A stretch of 64,000 bases of DNA from Clostridium sp. MD294 (GTDB lineage: Bacteria > Bacillota > Clostridia > Lachnospirales > Anaerotignaceae). This document shows positions 17,601-26,356 of this stretch, in pieces. Within the stretch, counting starts at the first letter, position 1. Each line of letters opens with the position of its first letter. Below the pieces are notes generated by a model. It ran no database searches. It was not told where the DNA came from and worked only from the letters and a program-made list of their open reading frames with translations. The position numbers and the translations under genes were made by a program. The stretch is from NCBI RefSeq assembly GCF_000364165.2, contig NZ_CP097810.1, positions 2,110,130-2,174,129 of the forward strand. Direction: 5' to 3'.

Positions 17601-18217
17601 CATTAATTCCAGAAGGAACATATGAAATTATATTGCCATTACTTCCTGAAGGTAGCGGTATTTTAAGTTATGAATTTCAAATTGGTAGCGACTACCAAAC
17701 ACCTGAGTCAGAGCCTGAACCAAATCCAGAGCCTGAACCTACCCCTGATGAAAACGTTAATCCTAGTAACACAGTTACAAAAGCAGTAAGTAATTTTATA
17801 AAACCAAGCAATAGCACTGTAAGCAATAGCAGCAGTAACAGTACTGAGGTAAAAGACAATTCTAATAGCACTAGTAATGCTGATGTAAAAGATAACTCCG
17901 ATAACACTAGCGATACTGACACAAATGATACTTCTGATAGTGCTAGTGACGCTGATACAACAGATAACACTGATAGCACTAACGATACTGACACAAATGA
18001 TGTTGCTGATGTGAAAGATGACACTGATACAAATGACGTTGCTGACGTGAAAGATGACACTGATACAAATGATGTTGCTGATGTGAAAGATGACACTGAT
18101 GCAAATGACGTTGCTGATGTGAAAAATGACACTGATGTAAATGACGTTGCTAATACAAAAGAAGATACTAATTCAAAAGAAAACTCTGACAGCAGCGACA
18201 CAGAAACAGAAATCTAA
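14660..18217 (+). CDS. SLH-domain surface protein 5 (separate subfamily) with acidic C-terminal repeats
   Basis: A 1,185-residue secreted wall protein. A signal peptide (about 1-22, ending AWA) is followed by three SLH domains at about 25-70, 80-130 and 138-190, with TRGE, ARQD and SRAE in the binding-loop positions. A beta-rich region of short V.N..V. repeats (about 205-390), a Ser/Gly-rich linker (about 395-435) and several predicted beta-sandwich-like segments come next. The last 130 residues are low-complexity Asp/Asn/Ser/Thr, including a 12-residue repeat (DTNDVADVKDDT). AAAGGAGTG precedes the ATG. It differs from the four phase-variable paralogues in its N-terminus and has an ordinary rather than invertible promoter, so it may be a constitutive S-layer or anchoring protein. 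A terminator follows at 18229. Confidence 0.85.
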   Translation: MKKWVAYLLAGAMVSSTTTAWASNYTDIGGHWAESAIMTWSDRNVLSGYNDLFRPNDIITRGEMAVILDRIMYYTQKQQNTFSDLDQAFYTEPILKAAKAGVLAETSGLVRPKEAMARQDAVVMLAKALGIAPVEGSTNFTDDAQISSQAKGYILGMKQNGYVSGSTDGAFHPNDPISRAEVVTLLSSSIDNVITENTTSASSNGKDVIINTPNVTLENTVIDKDLILAEGIGEGDVTLENITVKGSLIVRGGGIHTVKLKNSNVSNLSIEKKAAPVRVLTESSNVTKTNVTTSSILEGNFNTVTVSAPTDVTVRGAIETMEVSAKANLQTEGTATVKNVNITANGANTVVKGTGKVENVQIAGENVSVETPNTNVTVAQTVAQAKVNGQTVKGGTQTKTSSSAGNSSNKTSSSSSGNKPSSSGGSGSRPSGGGSSGGSSSGSTTQKKITIKNVESVSNSLVRVTLSDATKQPLKQSDFSIICTGGGSNMTILNVRTKDNKVYDITTTYYKDNTYNLQVTIDGKYVDKDFVVKYDCAELTSTETKRTSETAAEFYYVSDMPGTLYYGLVKNTPVLAAYENEAGEKVSARSVLPDGTQPSAEQLISSGTTSNMSVGLNKVNISGLEKDTAYTLYYVAVDVDDRITPVKQIAISAEAPAKPKPPTKPSNPSESESYEIESVVPHFNEKGGLWDENYWYTVTFDKAVKEKLELKNFELTCPAQANLHLGRVQKIDDKTYNVYSQVGYVPNDGNTLTMHVTFSNGTKVQNKFYFDTKVPDLKTSLSIERVGEDKINVKFKPDKDGVLYYKLYNNDDYDFDNIATKSPDDVYENGTPVELKASVYVTLENIPATAGQRFCYATELPSGQRQGNLVCGKLIETYPTATDPDNPDDTNPDNSPVKITEIKVVFVEGAYYDYQQIYLYFDKLMDIMEIPIDDENIQIVGFEDEKVMSSYISGEADPENPNADIKGMILNFNSPMSGSPTLIPEGTYEIILPLLPEGSGILSYEFQIGSDYQTPESEPEPNPEPEPTPDENVNPSNTVTKAVSNFIKPSNSTVSNSSSNSTEVKDNSNSTSNADVKDNSDNTSDTDTNDTSDSASDADTTDNTDSTNDTDTNDVADVKDDTDTNDVADVKDDTDTNDVADVKDDTDANDVADVKNDTDVNDVANTKEDTNSKENSDSSDTETEI
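17980..18160 (+). repeat. 36-bp coding tandem repeat in the fifth SLH gene
   Basis: About five copies of a 36-bp unit encode DTNDVADVKDDT and variants. The outer copies have diverged and the inner copies are nearly identical. The tail is acidic and probably unstructured, like calcium-binding or spacer tails. Confidence 0.75.
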
Positions 18218-18228
18218 CATGACACACA

Positions 18229-18259
18229 AAAAGACTTAGGAACATTCCTAAGTCTTTTT
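18229..18259. terminator. Bidirectional terminator between convergent genes
   Basis: AAGACTTAGGAA pairs with TTCCTAAGTCTT across a one-base loop, with A-rich and T-rich tracts on the two sides. It can serve both the SLH gene on the left and the minus-strand gene ending at 18280. Confidence 0.88.
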
Positions 18260-18279
18260 ATATTAATTATGTTATATGA

Positions 18280-19773
18280 TTAAGCATTTTTTGTAAATAA
18301 ATTACCTTTTGTTGTTGTATAGTGTTCTACAGACTGCAATGACATATTCATATGAATTGCTTTTTCATTGACTAAACTTTTTTCAAAATCTACCAGACCA
18401 GCAAAATATTTTTGAAATGTAGTATCTGTGTCTTTATAGCCGTTTAAATAGCTGTTTGTGGTATCTTTTTCAAAAAAATTCAACCAATAAGAAGCATTAT
18501 TTTTATAACGATAAGCACCATATATAGATTGAGAAGAAGCCTTTTCTGCACCATACTCTGCACCTTTTATCATTGCCTGTAAAATATCGTCACTTTGATG
18601 ATAGTGCTGCATTGTTTGATTATATACGTCCCACACTACATCTCTGTTTAAAGCAGAAAAACCTATATTGTCCCCTTCTACAGCATTTTCCTTTCTTTTT
18701 TCACTTAGATTTTTATCCATACTATCTAAAAAATCATTCATAAAATTATTCATTACTTTTTGTATCGTTTTTGACATGGCATCACTAAGCATATCCTCTT
18801 TTAATAAAATATCTGTTTTCATAGCAAGCATAGCAAAATCAAAGCCAATATGTGCTTCGTCCATTTTAAACACATTACTTTCCATATTACTTGGTTTTTC
18901 TATATCAGAAAGAGAAGAAACATATTGTCCTAATGCTTCTAAATCTTTTAATGTATATTGTGGTGAATTTTCTTTTTGTGATGCTGTTGTTGTGCTATCT
19001 GCACTATTTTGACGCAATATAGAAGCAATATAAGCATCATCATCTAAAAGCCATTTATCTTCTGTATTTTCTATCTGCTTCAATGTAGTTGATGTAGTAT
19101 CTTCTGTTAAAACCTCACGGTATTGTTCTATTTTTGTTTTTATGCCACTTAATACTGAAGTACGTATTTTTTCTGTTTCCCCACTGATGCCTTTTTGTTC
19201 CAAATAAGAACCAACTATGCCAGCATAACCTTCTGCAATACTATCTGCTGCTTTTTGGTAAACTTGTTGCAATTTTTCAAGCTGCTGTTGTTGTACATCT
19301 CCAGAAGTTGTATTTTTAATTTTATATTCTACAGCAGCATAACGAGAAGCCAAATAATCTACTTTTCTATTAAAATCATCTTCTTTTATGGTATAAGCTG
19401 GTTTATTCGCATCAAAACCAATGCCCATAAAATCAAATGATAATGAAGACCAATTTATATCTTTTTGAATACCATTTGTTTGAAGTTCCTTTTCGAATTG
19501 CTGTAAAACCTCATCACTAGGGTCAGGGTGTTGCAATTTGTCAACACTTACCTCTTCATAAATATTAAAACTCCCTTTTAAATTCCATTGTTTCATAATA
19601 GCATCTTTTTTAGTGTAGTCATTGTTAGAAGCAAAAATTGATGTTGTATTTAAAACGCCCCCACAATTACCGCTGCCATTACTAACATATTTTGTATTCA
19701 TTGTATTAGCATAAGAAAATTGTGTTAAACGATAGTTTGCTGAAATAGCGGCGTTGTTTGAAATTGCTATCAT
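18280..19773 (-). CDS. Uncharacterised 497-residue protein
   Basis: Not recognised. The start chosen is the ATG at 19773 (MIAISNN), because GGAGGGG lies six bases before it; an upstream TTG in frame overlaps that ribosome binding site and is unlikely. There is no clear signal peptide or membrane segment. The N-terminus is rich in Asn, Ser and Tyr; the rest is polar and largely helical, with a Gln-rich probable coiled coil near 155-185 (QQQQLEKLQQVYQKAADSIA) and further helices to the end. It sits alone between the fifth SLH gene (convergent) and SLH gene 2. The N-terminus (ISNNAAISANYRLTQFSYAN) looks like a cytosolic or non-classically exported protein. No function is assigned. Confidence 0.65.
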   Translation of the reverse strand: MIAISNNAAISANYRLTQFSYANTMNTKYVSNGSGNCGGVLNTTSIFASNNDYTKKDAIMKQWNLKGSFNIYEEVSVDKLQHPDPSDEVLQQFEKELQTNGIQKDINWSSLSFDFMGIGFDANKPAYTIKEDDFNRKVDYLASRYAAVEYKIKNTTSGDVQQQQLEKLQQVYQKAADSIAEGYAGIVGSYLEQKGISGETEKIRTSVLSGIKTKIEQYREVLTEDTTSTTLKQIENTEDKWLLDDDAYIASILRQNSADSTTTASQKENSPQYTLKDLEALGQYVSSLSDIEKPSNMESNVFKMDEAHIGFDFAMLAMKTDILLKEDMLSDAMSKTIQKVMNNFMNDFLDSMDKNLSEKRKENAVEGDNIGFSALNRDVVWDVYNQTMQHYHQSDDILQAMIKGAEYGAEKASSQSIYGAYRYKNNASYWLNFFEKDTTNSYLNGYKDTDTTFQKYFAGLVDFEKSLVNEKAIHMNMSLQSVEHYTTTKGNLFTKNA

Positions 19774-19934
19774 AAAAATCCCCTCCAAATATCACTATAT
19801 TTTTGTCAAAAGTTAATATTTATTTTCACTACCTTCCCTTATTTACTTCTCTTTTGTTATAATTGTGATATCGTCAAATTATGTCAAAAAATAAGTGTGT
19901 TATAGTAAATATTGTAAATTATTTCAAAACATTA

Positions 19935-19963
19935 AAAAGAGGTATCATTTTGATACCTCTTTT
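19935..19963 (-). terminator. Terminator of SLH gene 2
   Basis: AAGAGGTATCA pairs with TGATACCTCTT around a four-base loop, with T-rich DNA downstream on the minus strand. It lies about 270 bp after the SLH gene 2 stop. A second hairpin (AATGCTT/AAGCATT, 19966-19985) followed on the plus strand by a T-run is immediately adjacent. Confidence 0.7.
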
Positions 19964-19995
19964 CCAATGCTTGGGCAAAAGCATTATTTTTTTTC

Positions 19996-20230
19996 CGCTC
20001 AATTTTCTATAACATTGGGACAAATCATTTTATTATTTTTTTGTTTATTTTTATTAAAGCACTGTACTATTCTTTTTCTCTCTAATTAGAATAGTATGTT
20101 CTAAAGCGGCAACTTTAGACTTTTGCACTTCTGCCTATGCAGTAGCAGTTGTGCAGGCTCGTGCCAAAACCTACTACTAATTATATATCAATCAACCGCC
20201 TATACAGTTCGATTGCTTGGGTTGTTATGC
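19996..20230 (-). other. 3' untranslated region of SLH gene 2
   Basis: No gene seen. It contains several short hairpins, such as ACTATTCT/AGAATAGT (about 20066-20096) and AATCGAACTG with a complementary partner near 20190-20215. As with SLH genes 1 and 3, a structured 3' tail separates the stop codon from the terminator. Confidence 0.4.
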
Positions 20231-21443
20231 TTAACCATTACTAGCTTCTGTTACAGTAATATTAATTGCAGTAGAAGACACAGTAGGAGTACCTACAGAA
20301 GTAGCTTTTACTTGAATTGCAGTATCCTTTCCTACAGTAGCTGCTACACTCAATAAGCCACTTTCTGAAATAGTAACACCTTCAATTGCATTACCACTAG
20401 CATCAGTAGCAGTCCAAGTAACAGCTTTATTTGTAGCAGTATCTGGAGTTACTGTTTCTGTAAATTGTAAAGTTCCACCTGCTTCTATTGTTGTAGCATT
20501 ATCAGCTGCTTCTATAGTAATACCTGTTACAGCTACAGGATTACTAGCTTCTGTTACAGTAATAGTAGTTGCATCAGAAGATACAGTAGGAGTACCTACA
20601 GAAGTAGCTTTTACTTGAATTGCAGTATCCTTTCCTACAGTAGCTGCTACACTCAATAAGCCACTTTCTGAAATAGTAACACCTTCAATTGCATTACCAC
20701 TAGCATCAGTAGCAGTCCAAGTAACAGCTTTATTTGTAGCAGTATCTGGAGTTACTGTCTTTGTAAATTGTAAAGTTCCACCTGCTTCTACTGTTGTAGC
20801 ATTATCAGCTGCTTCTATAGTAATACCTGTTACAGCTACAGGATTACTAGCTTCTGTTACAGTAATAGTAGTTGCATCAGAAGATACAGTAGGAGTACCT
20901 ACAGAAGTAGCTTTTACTTGAATTGCAGTATCCTTTCCTACAGTAGCTGCTACACTCAATAAGCCACTTTCTGAAATAGTAACACCTTCAATTGCATTAC
21001 CACTAGCATCAGTAGCAGTCCAAGTAACAGCTTTATTTGTAGCAGTATCTGGAGTTACTGTCTCTGTAAATTGTAAAGTTCCACCTGCTTCTACTGTTGT
21101 AGCATTATCAGCTGCTTCTATAGTAATACCTGTTACAGCTACAGGATTACTAGCTTCTGTTACAGTAATAGTAGTTGCATCAGAAGATACAGTAGGAGTA
21201 CCTACAGAAGTAGCTTTTACTTGAATTGCAGTATCCTTTCCTACAGTAGCTGCTACACTCAATAAGCCACTTTCTGAAATAGTAACACCTTCAATTGCAT
21301 TACCACTAGCATCAGTAGCAGTCCAAGTAACAGCTTTATTTGTAGCAGTATCTGGAGTTACTGTCTCTGTAAATTGTAAAGTTTTACCTGCTTCTACTGT
21401 TGTAGCATTACCAGCTGCTGCTATAGTAATGCCTGTTACAGCT
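20231..21443 (-). repeat. Four near-identical 303-bp coding repeats (Ig-like domains)
   Basis: The landmark ACCTGTTACAGCTAC recurs at about 20522, 20825, 21128 and (with one change) 21431, a constant 303 bp or 101 residues. Copies differ at only a few positions, so the array is recent or is homogenised. Copy-number change would alter the length of the surface-exposed stalk. Short-read assemblies could collapse it. Confidence 0.9.
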
Positions 21444-24022
21444 ACCACTTCAGTTACAGTAATTGCTGCTGTACCTGTTTCATTTCCACATGTTAAAGCA
21501 ACACTATATTTTCCATCTGCAAAACTTACAACTGCTGTTGTTCCATATTTAATTAATTTATCAACTGCAGCCTGTACCCATGCTGTTTTTGTTTCTTGGT
21601 TTGTTTGACTTGCTACTGGTATTTCATATGTGCCTGCTTCTATTAATGCCTTATCTGCTGCTAATTTCTCTACATCTGTACTAGGAGCAGTTACAGTTAA
21701 ATTAACTGTTGCAGTTTTTCCACCTACAGTTATTGTAACTGTTTTGTCAGTATCTGTTAAAACTGCATCATTTGCAGGGCTTGTAGTAACACCCTCAGCT
21801 GCAAAATTAGCAGCTGCAATTTCTGCTGTAGTACTATCTGCATAAGTTACTGTAATAACCAATCCAGCTAAATCAAGTTTTTCTCCTGCTACATATTCTA
21901 CCTTAGCAGGTGGTGTTTTTACTGCAACAGAAGATACCTCTTTTTCTGGTTCTCCTTCATTTACTACACTTACTGAAAATTCACTTGAAATATTTGAGCC
22001 GTCTGTTGCTGTTGCAGTTACAGTAATTTTTAAACCTGCTTCTCGTGCTGCTGGTTTTATCTTCAATGTACCATTACCGTCAATTTGAGCCATATTGCCA
22101 CCTGTTGTAACAGCCCAATTCACTTTTTGATTTGTTGCGTTTGTTGGTGTTACTTTTGCTGCCATAGTTATTACATCACCTCTCGAAACTTCAGCACCTT
22201 TTTCTACTACTACATCTTTACCATCAACTTTTTTAGTAGCTGTTATTTCAATCGCTGTTACTTTAACTTCTGTAGATACAACATTGTCTTCTTTCTGTTC
22301 TACATCAGGTATATTTTCTCCAGCATTAGAAGTATCTATTGTATCTGGGTTTGTTGCTTCTATTTTGTCAACAGTTCCTTCGCCACTTACTTCTGTTTTA
22401 CCTGATGATGTAGATGTAATTGTATCAACTTTTGCTTCTGGTGCTACATCAACTTTTGCTGTTGCTGTATCACTGAGTTCTACTTTGTTTACAGTTGCTT
22501 TGTCTGCTACTGCTACATCTGCATTTGCACTATCACTAACAGATACATTTTCTATTTTCGCATTGTCATTTACTTTTACATCTGCACTTGCATTGCCGTT
22601 AACTGATACAGTGTTTGTTACTGCTGCATCGCCTTCCAACTCAATGTTTGCTGCTACATTGTCATTTACTTTTACATTTTCTACTGTTGCACCGTTTTTT
22701 ACAGTAACATCTGTACTACCTTCGCCATTCAATACGATGTCTTTTGCGTCACCTGTTACATCTACTTTATCAACAGAAGCATCTGCTGCTACTTCTACAA
22801 CAGCATTATCTCCAGCTTCTACTGTATTTACTTTTGCTCCTTCTGCAATTTCAACAGGTGCTTGTGCTTCTACTTTATTCAGTTCAAAACCAACAATTTT
22901 CGTTGCTACTTTTGCTAATACAGATGCACTTAATGCTCTTGGTGTACGTGTTCTAATTACTACTTTATCTGCACCTGCTACGTTGTTTCTAATTACTGTG
23001 ATTTGTCCGCTTACACTTGTTTTACCCTCAAAATAAATATCAACTGTACTACTTGCTGCTGCTACTGCAGTATCTTCTCCTATGTAAGCTGCTGCTGTTG
23101 CTGTATCATCTGCATAAATATCAACATCGCCTTTGAATTTAATATCTTGCAAATCAATACCACTACCATCAACATAAATTGCTGTAGTACCTGTCAATGT
23201 TTTGCCGCTGTAGTCATTTGCTTCTTTTTGAGAACGAATAGTTACATTGTGTGTTTTTTTGTCTTTGTCGCTAGAGCTAGAAGAGCTAGAACCTTTGCTG
23301 CTTCCGCCGCCACCGCCGCTAGTCCATACCATGTTACCAGCTTCCGCTGTTCTGTTATCTTCTGTGCTAGTGTTATCTCTATCAGTTGTGTCAATTTCAC
23401 CTGATGGTGTGTTTGTGCTTCCGCCGCCTAATACTCTATCTAATGTAGAAACAGCTTCTGCTCTTGTCATGCCTTTGCTACCACCAAAGCTACCATCAGG
23501 GTAACCGCTTAAGTAACCTGCTGCAACTGCTGCTCCTACTGCACCTTTTGCCCATGCTGGTATAGAAGCTGCATCTGTAAAGTTATTTGCTGCTGCTTCA
23601 TTTGGTGTTAAACCTTTTGCATTGCAAATAAATACAGCTGCTTGCATTCTTGTTACTGTTTCGCCTGGTCTGAATGTACCATCTTCAAAACCACTTGCTA
23701 CTCTGCCACCTACTGCTTTTGCTACATCAGCATAGAACCAGTCACTTTCTTTTACATCACTAAAGTTAATAGATGCACTAGAAGTAAATGCTGTTGGTGC
23801 TGCACTATTTAACAGTCTTACAAATTCTGCTCTTGTAATTGCTCTGTCTGGTTTGAATGTGCCGTCTTCATAACCGCCAATTCTACCTTCATTTTGCCAT
23901 TTTGTAATTGTAAATTCTGCCCAGTGGCCAAAAATGTCATTAGATGCTCCAAATACAGGAGCTACACTGCTTACTGTCATAGCTGTTGACAGCAAAAATG
24001 CTACTGCTTGATACTTCTTCAT
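20231..24022 (-). CDS. SLH-domain S-layer/surface protein 2 (phase-variable, OFF)
   Basis: A 1,263-residue secreted protein. The signal peptide and three SLH domains (to about residue 200) are almost identical to SLH gene 1, and residues to about 440 are nearly identical to SLH gene 3. After the shared wall-proximal module and the V.NV.V. repeats, the variable part has an Ig-like region (about 600-700), a Big-type domain with the pattern V.TPPAKVEYVAGEKLDL..L.V..TY (about 700-780), and four 101-residue Big_2-type Ig repeats to the C-terminus (about 860-1263). AAGGAGGAG precedes the ATG. In this sequence the homologous promoter upstream points away from the gene, so the gene should be silent or weakly expressed until the element flips. 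The leader differs from the other three and lacks the AGAGAG hairpin. Confidence 0.88.
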   Translation of the reverse strand: MKKYQAVAFLLSTAMTVSSVAPVFGASNDIFGHWAEFTITKWQNEGRIGGYEDGTFKPDRAITRAEFVRLLNSAAPTAFTSSASINFSDVKESDWFYADVAKAVGGRVASGFEDGTFRPGETVTRMQAAVFICNAKGLTPNEAAANNFTDAASIPAWAKGAVGAAVAAGYLSGYPDGSFGGSKGMTRAEAVSTLDRVLGGGSTNTPSGEIDTTDRDNTSTEDNRTAEAGNMVWTSGGGGGSSKGSSSSSSSDKDKKTHNVTIRSQKEANDYSGKTLTGTTAIYVDGSGIDLQDIKFKGDVDIYADDTATAAAYIGEDTAVAAASSTVDIYFEGKTSVSGQITVIRNNVAGADKVVIRTRTPRALSASVLAKVATKIVGFELNKVEAQAPVEIAEGAKVNTVEAGDNAVVEVAADASVDKVDVTGDAKDIVLNGEGSTDVTVKNGATVENVKVNDNVAANIELEGDAAVTNTVSVNGNASADVKVNDNAKIENVSVSDSANADVAVADKATVNKVELSDTATAKVDVAPEAKVDTITSTSSGKTEVSGEGTVDKIEATNPDTIDTSNAGENIPDVEQKEDNVVSTEVKVTAIEITATKKVDGKDVVVEKGAEVSRGDVITMAAKVTPTNATNQKVNWAVTTGGNMAQIDGNGTLKIKPAAREAGLKITVTATATDGSNISSEFSVSVVNEGEPEKEVSSVAVKTPPAKVEYVAGEKLDLAGLVITVTYADSTTAEIAAANFAAEGVTTSPANDAVLTDTDKTVTITVGGKTATVNLTVTAPSTDVEKLAADKALIEAGTYEIPVASQTNQETKTAWVQAAVDKLIKYGTTAVVSFADGKYSVALTCGNETGTAAITVTEVVAVTGITIAAAGNATTVEAGKTLQFTETVTPDTATNKAVTWTATDASGNAIEGVTISESGLLSVAATVGKDTAIQVKATSVGTPTVSSDATTITVTEASNPVAVTGITIEAADNATTVEAGGTLQFTETVTPDTATNKAVTWTATDASGNAIEGVTISESGLLSVAATVGKDTAIQVKATSVGTPTVSSDATTITVTEASNPVAVTGITIEAADNATTVEAGGTLQFTKTVTPDTATNKAVTWTATDASGNAIEGVTISESGLLSVAATVGKDTAIQVKATSVGTPTVSSDATTITVTEASNPVAVTGITIEAADNATTIEAGGTLQFTETVTPDTATNKAVTWTATDASGNAIEGVTISESGLLSVAATVGKDTAIQVKATSVGTPTVSSTAINITVTEASNG

Positions 24023-24127
24023 TTCTTAAACTCCTCCTTAATATTGATAATAAACGTTGATATAATTCACTTCCCCTCCCTCCCTTTTCTCTCCTAAAAA
24101 TCTATATTTTTAGTATTATTCCTTTGT

Positions 24128-24295
24128 CCCAAAAGGTATACTTTTTGAGAAAATAACTTTTTTTCAATTACTTTAATTTTTAAAAATTTTTTTGGACATT
24201 TTAAATAAATTGTGTTATAGTATAAGCATAAAAATCTATAAAATTTGTATTACTTTATACTTAGGGAAAAATTCTCAAAAAGTATACTTTTTTAC
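24128..24295 (+). promoter_or_regulatory. Invertible promoter element 2, OFF orientation
   Basis: GTATAC cores lie at 24136-24141 and 24282-24287, 146 bp apart, inside near-palindromic A/T arms. The promoter TTGGAC (24192-24197), 18 bp, TATAGT (24216-24221) is on the plus strand, whereas the SLH gene it belongs to is on the minus strand, so it fires away from the gene. The flank CTTTTTGAGAAAATA is at the gene-proximal site (24141-24155), the reverse of element 1. The outer flank next to the gene (GTCCCAAAAG) matches that of element 1, which places the exchange in the site itself. Confidence 0.8.
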
Positions 24296-24554
24296 AATTT
24301 TTTTTGCTTGTATTACCTAATTTTCAACGTTTTTTTATATTTTTTCCTTTTACAAATAACACGTTTTATATAGCATTTTCAAAAAATTTTCACTTTCTGC
24401 TCTTGTTTTTTGTACATTTTCATAGTCAACATCTATTTTTTCCCTTAATATCAACATTTTTCAAAATTTTATATCTATTTCTTAATTTTTATTTTCTGTG
24501 CAATTTGCACAATCACTTTATTTCATCACTCTAAATATTGCTTTTACATAGAAA
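24296..24554. other. AT-rich spacer upstream of element 2
   Basis: Pyrimidine-rich, very AT-rich DNA without a supported gene. Its end (TGCAATTTGCACAATC, near 24497) resembles TGCAGTTTGTACAAC and TGCAATTTATACAAC in the equivalent place of SLH loci 3 and 4, so the duplicated locus extends about 230 bp beyond the invertible element. Confidence 0.4.
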
Positions 24555-24582
24555 AAACATCAGCAAGTAGACTGATGTTTTC
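24555..24582. terminator. Terminator after the AraC-type gene
   Basis: AACATCAG pairs with CTGATGTT around an eight-base loop, with a T-rich tract on the minus strand. It also lies in the path of outward transcription from invertible element 2. Confidence 0.75.
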
Positions 24583-24586
24583 ATTT

Positions 24587-25495
24587 TTATATTATTATTT
24601 CTCGTTTTGTATTATATATTTTTAAATATTCTCTTGGAGTACATTGATAATATTTTTTAAACATTTCAGAATAATAACTTGTACTATTAAAACCAACTTC
24701 ATAACTGATTTCTGTAATAGACATATCTGTATGAAAAAGTAAATTAATAGACTGATTTAATCTATACTTTGTTAAATAAGACATGGGAGTTTGACAAACA
24801 TATTTGTGAAATAATATAGAACAATTACTTTTGCAAATATTTCCAGCATTTGCAATCATATCAAGAGATATATTTTCATTATAATGGTTTTTAATAAATG
24901 TAATCATCTTTTTCATACTTGTTATTTGCCTATTCGGCTTAATATTATTGTTTTCTATTTTTGGAAAATTTTTATATAATATTTTCCAAAGTGAAAATAT
25001 ATTATATTGTATTTCTAATATGTCAAAGCTTCTCTCACTTTGTATATAAATCATTTTTAAAATATCTAATATCTGTTTTTGCCATGTTATAGAGGAATAA
25101 AACATGTAATAAGGTTGTTTTGTATTTTTAATAATAGTATTGACATATGTACTTTCAAAATATTCATTTATACATAGTAATAAGGGATTAAAAAGAATAC
25201 ATATAAATTCACATTCTGTAAAATCATAGGAATAACCATAATGAAACTGTCGACTATTTACTAATATTCCATTCTGTTCCGTTATATTTATGATAGTACC
25301 ATTAATATTATAATTCATATGACCAGATAATATCAAAATAAATTCTAAATCCTCATGCCAATGACTGATACAGGAGTAGTTAGGATACTGTGATAAAAAT
25401 GTTTTATGAATAGAAACAGGATATTCTTTTTTATTGTAATTTATTTTTTCAGAATAATCTTTTTCATTTATATTATCTATACAAATAGTATTCAT
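24587..25495 (-). CDS. AraC family transcriptional regulator
   Basis: A 302-residue DNA-binding regulator. The N-terminal cupin-like sensor shows SHWHEDLEFILILSGHM and a second strand set near 75-95. The C-terminal double helix-turn-helix runs from about 200: FIKNHYNENISLDMIA, then MSITEISYEVGFNSTSYYSE, MFKKYYQCTPREYLK. The latter pattern (..I..IA...GF.....F...FK...G.SP..YR) defines the family. AAAGGTGAT precedes the ATG. It is divergent from the acetyltransferase gene at 25639 and may control it; the effector is unknown but members with this cupin often sense sugars. Confidence 0.9.
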   Translation of the reverse strand: MNTICIDNINEKDYSEKINYNKKEYPVSIHKTFLSQYPNYSCISHWHEDLEFILILSGHMNYNINGTIINITEQNGILVNSRQFHYGYSYDFTECEFICILFNPLLLCINEYFESTYVNTIIKNTKQPYYMFYSSITWQKQILDILKMIYIQSERSFDILEIQYNIFSLWKILYKNFPKIENNNIKPNRQITSMKKMITFIKNHYNENISLDMIANAGNICKSNCSILFHKYVCQTPMSYLTKYRLNQSINLLFHTDMSITEISYEVGFNSTSYYSEMFKKYYQCTPREYLKIYNTKREIII

Positions 25496-25638
25496 AGTAT
25501 CACCTTTTTTTAAAATTAAATTTTAAAATATATTGTTATTATAGAATATTGTTATATTATTATAAAATATTTTTATAGAAATCACAATCATAATATTATA
25601 TGATAAAAACAAAATATATTATATCAGGAGGTAAAATC

Positions 25639-26283
25639 ATGACAAATCAACAACGCAGACAAGCTCAAATGGCATATATTACAGACAAAAATATTATAGA
25701 AGAACAAAAAATTTGCAGACAAAAATTACAAAAATTAAATTTTGCAGACCGTTCTGATTTCGATACTATATCAGAAATGATAAAAGATTTATTTGGAAAA
25801 TCAGAAAATGCTTTTGTCAATCCACCATTTTATTGTGATTATGGTAAAAATATAGAAGTTGGTAAAAATTTTTTTGCAAATTATAACTGTACAATATTAG
25901 ATGTAGCAAAAGTAATCATTGGTGATAACTGTTTCATGGCACCTAATGTATCTATATATACAGCAGGTCACCCTATTCACCCTGTTACTCGAAATTCTTT
26001 TTACGAATACGGAAAACAAATTATAATAGGGCATAATGTGTGGTTAGGAGGTAATACAGTGATTTGTCCTGGTGTACACATTGGAAATAATGTTGTAATA
26101 GGTGCTGGTAGTGTTGTTACAAAAAATATTCCTGATTGGTCATTTGCTGCTGGAAATCCTTGTCGTGTGATTAAAAAAATTACAGATGATGATAAAACAA
26201 AATTATTTCATAATGAAGAAATTGATGAAGAAGCATGGTGTAATATTGTAAACAAAATGGACTTCTCACATGAGGAAAATTAA
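25639..26283 (+). CDS. Maltose/galactoside O-acetyltransferase family
   Basis: A 214-residue left-handed beta-helix enzyme that transfers acetyl from acetyl-CoA to a sugar hydroxyl. The N-terminal Mac domain (about 5-55) is followed by hexapeptide repeats: NCTILDVAKVIIGDNCFMAP, then the catalytic His in YTAGHPIHPV, VWLGGNTVICPGVHIGNNVV, IGAGSVVTKNIPDWSFAAGNP and CRVIKKI. The start chosen is the ATG at 25639, with AGGAGG seven bases upstream; the in-frame ATG at 25600 lacks a ribosome binding site. Similar to Maa/LacA/NodL; the exact acceptor sugar cannot be told. Confidence 0.9.
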   Translation: MTNQQRRQAQMAYITDKNIIEEQKICRQKLQKLNFADRSDFDTISEMIKDLFGKSENAFVNPPFYCDYGKNIEVGKNFFANYNCTILDVAKVIIGDNCFMAPNVSIYTAGHPIHPVTRNSFYEYGKQIIIGHNVWLGGNTVICPGVHIGNNVVIGAGSVVTKNIPDWSFAAGNPCRVIKKITDDDKTKLFHNEEIDEEAWCNIVNKMDFSHEEN

Positions 26284-26356
26284 TAATATTAAAACCTTAT
26301 GTATAGAAGAAATATTAAAAATTATTATCATAAATACTATTTAGATACTTATATCT

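Noticed and set aside
20231..21443. CRISPR-like array in the regularly spaced repeats
   Set aside because: The 303-bp units are nearly identical throughout with no unique spacers and lie wholly in one reading frame encoding Ig-like domains.
24072..24084. G-quadruplex in the SLH gene 2 leader
   Set aside because: The minus strand has GGGAGGGAGGGG, only three adjacent G-tracts of three or more, which is insufficient for a standard three-tetrad quadruplex.
25600..25638. Longer N-terminus for the acetyltransferase
   Set aside because: The in-frame ATG at 25600 has no ribosome binding site, whereas the ATG at 25639 follows AGGAGG at ideal spacing and gives the family's usual start.
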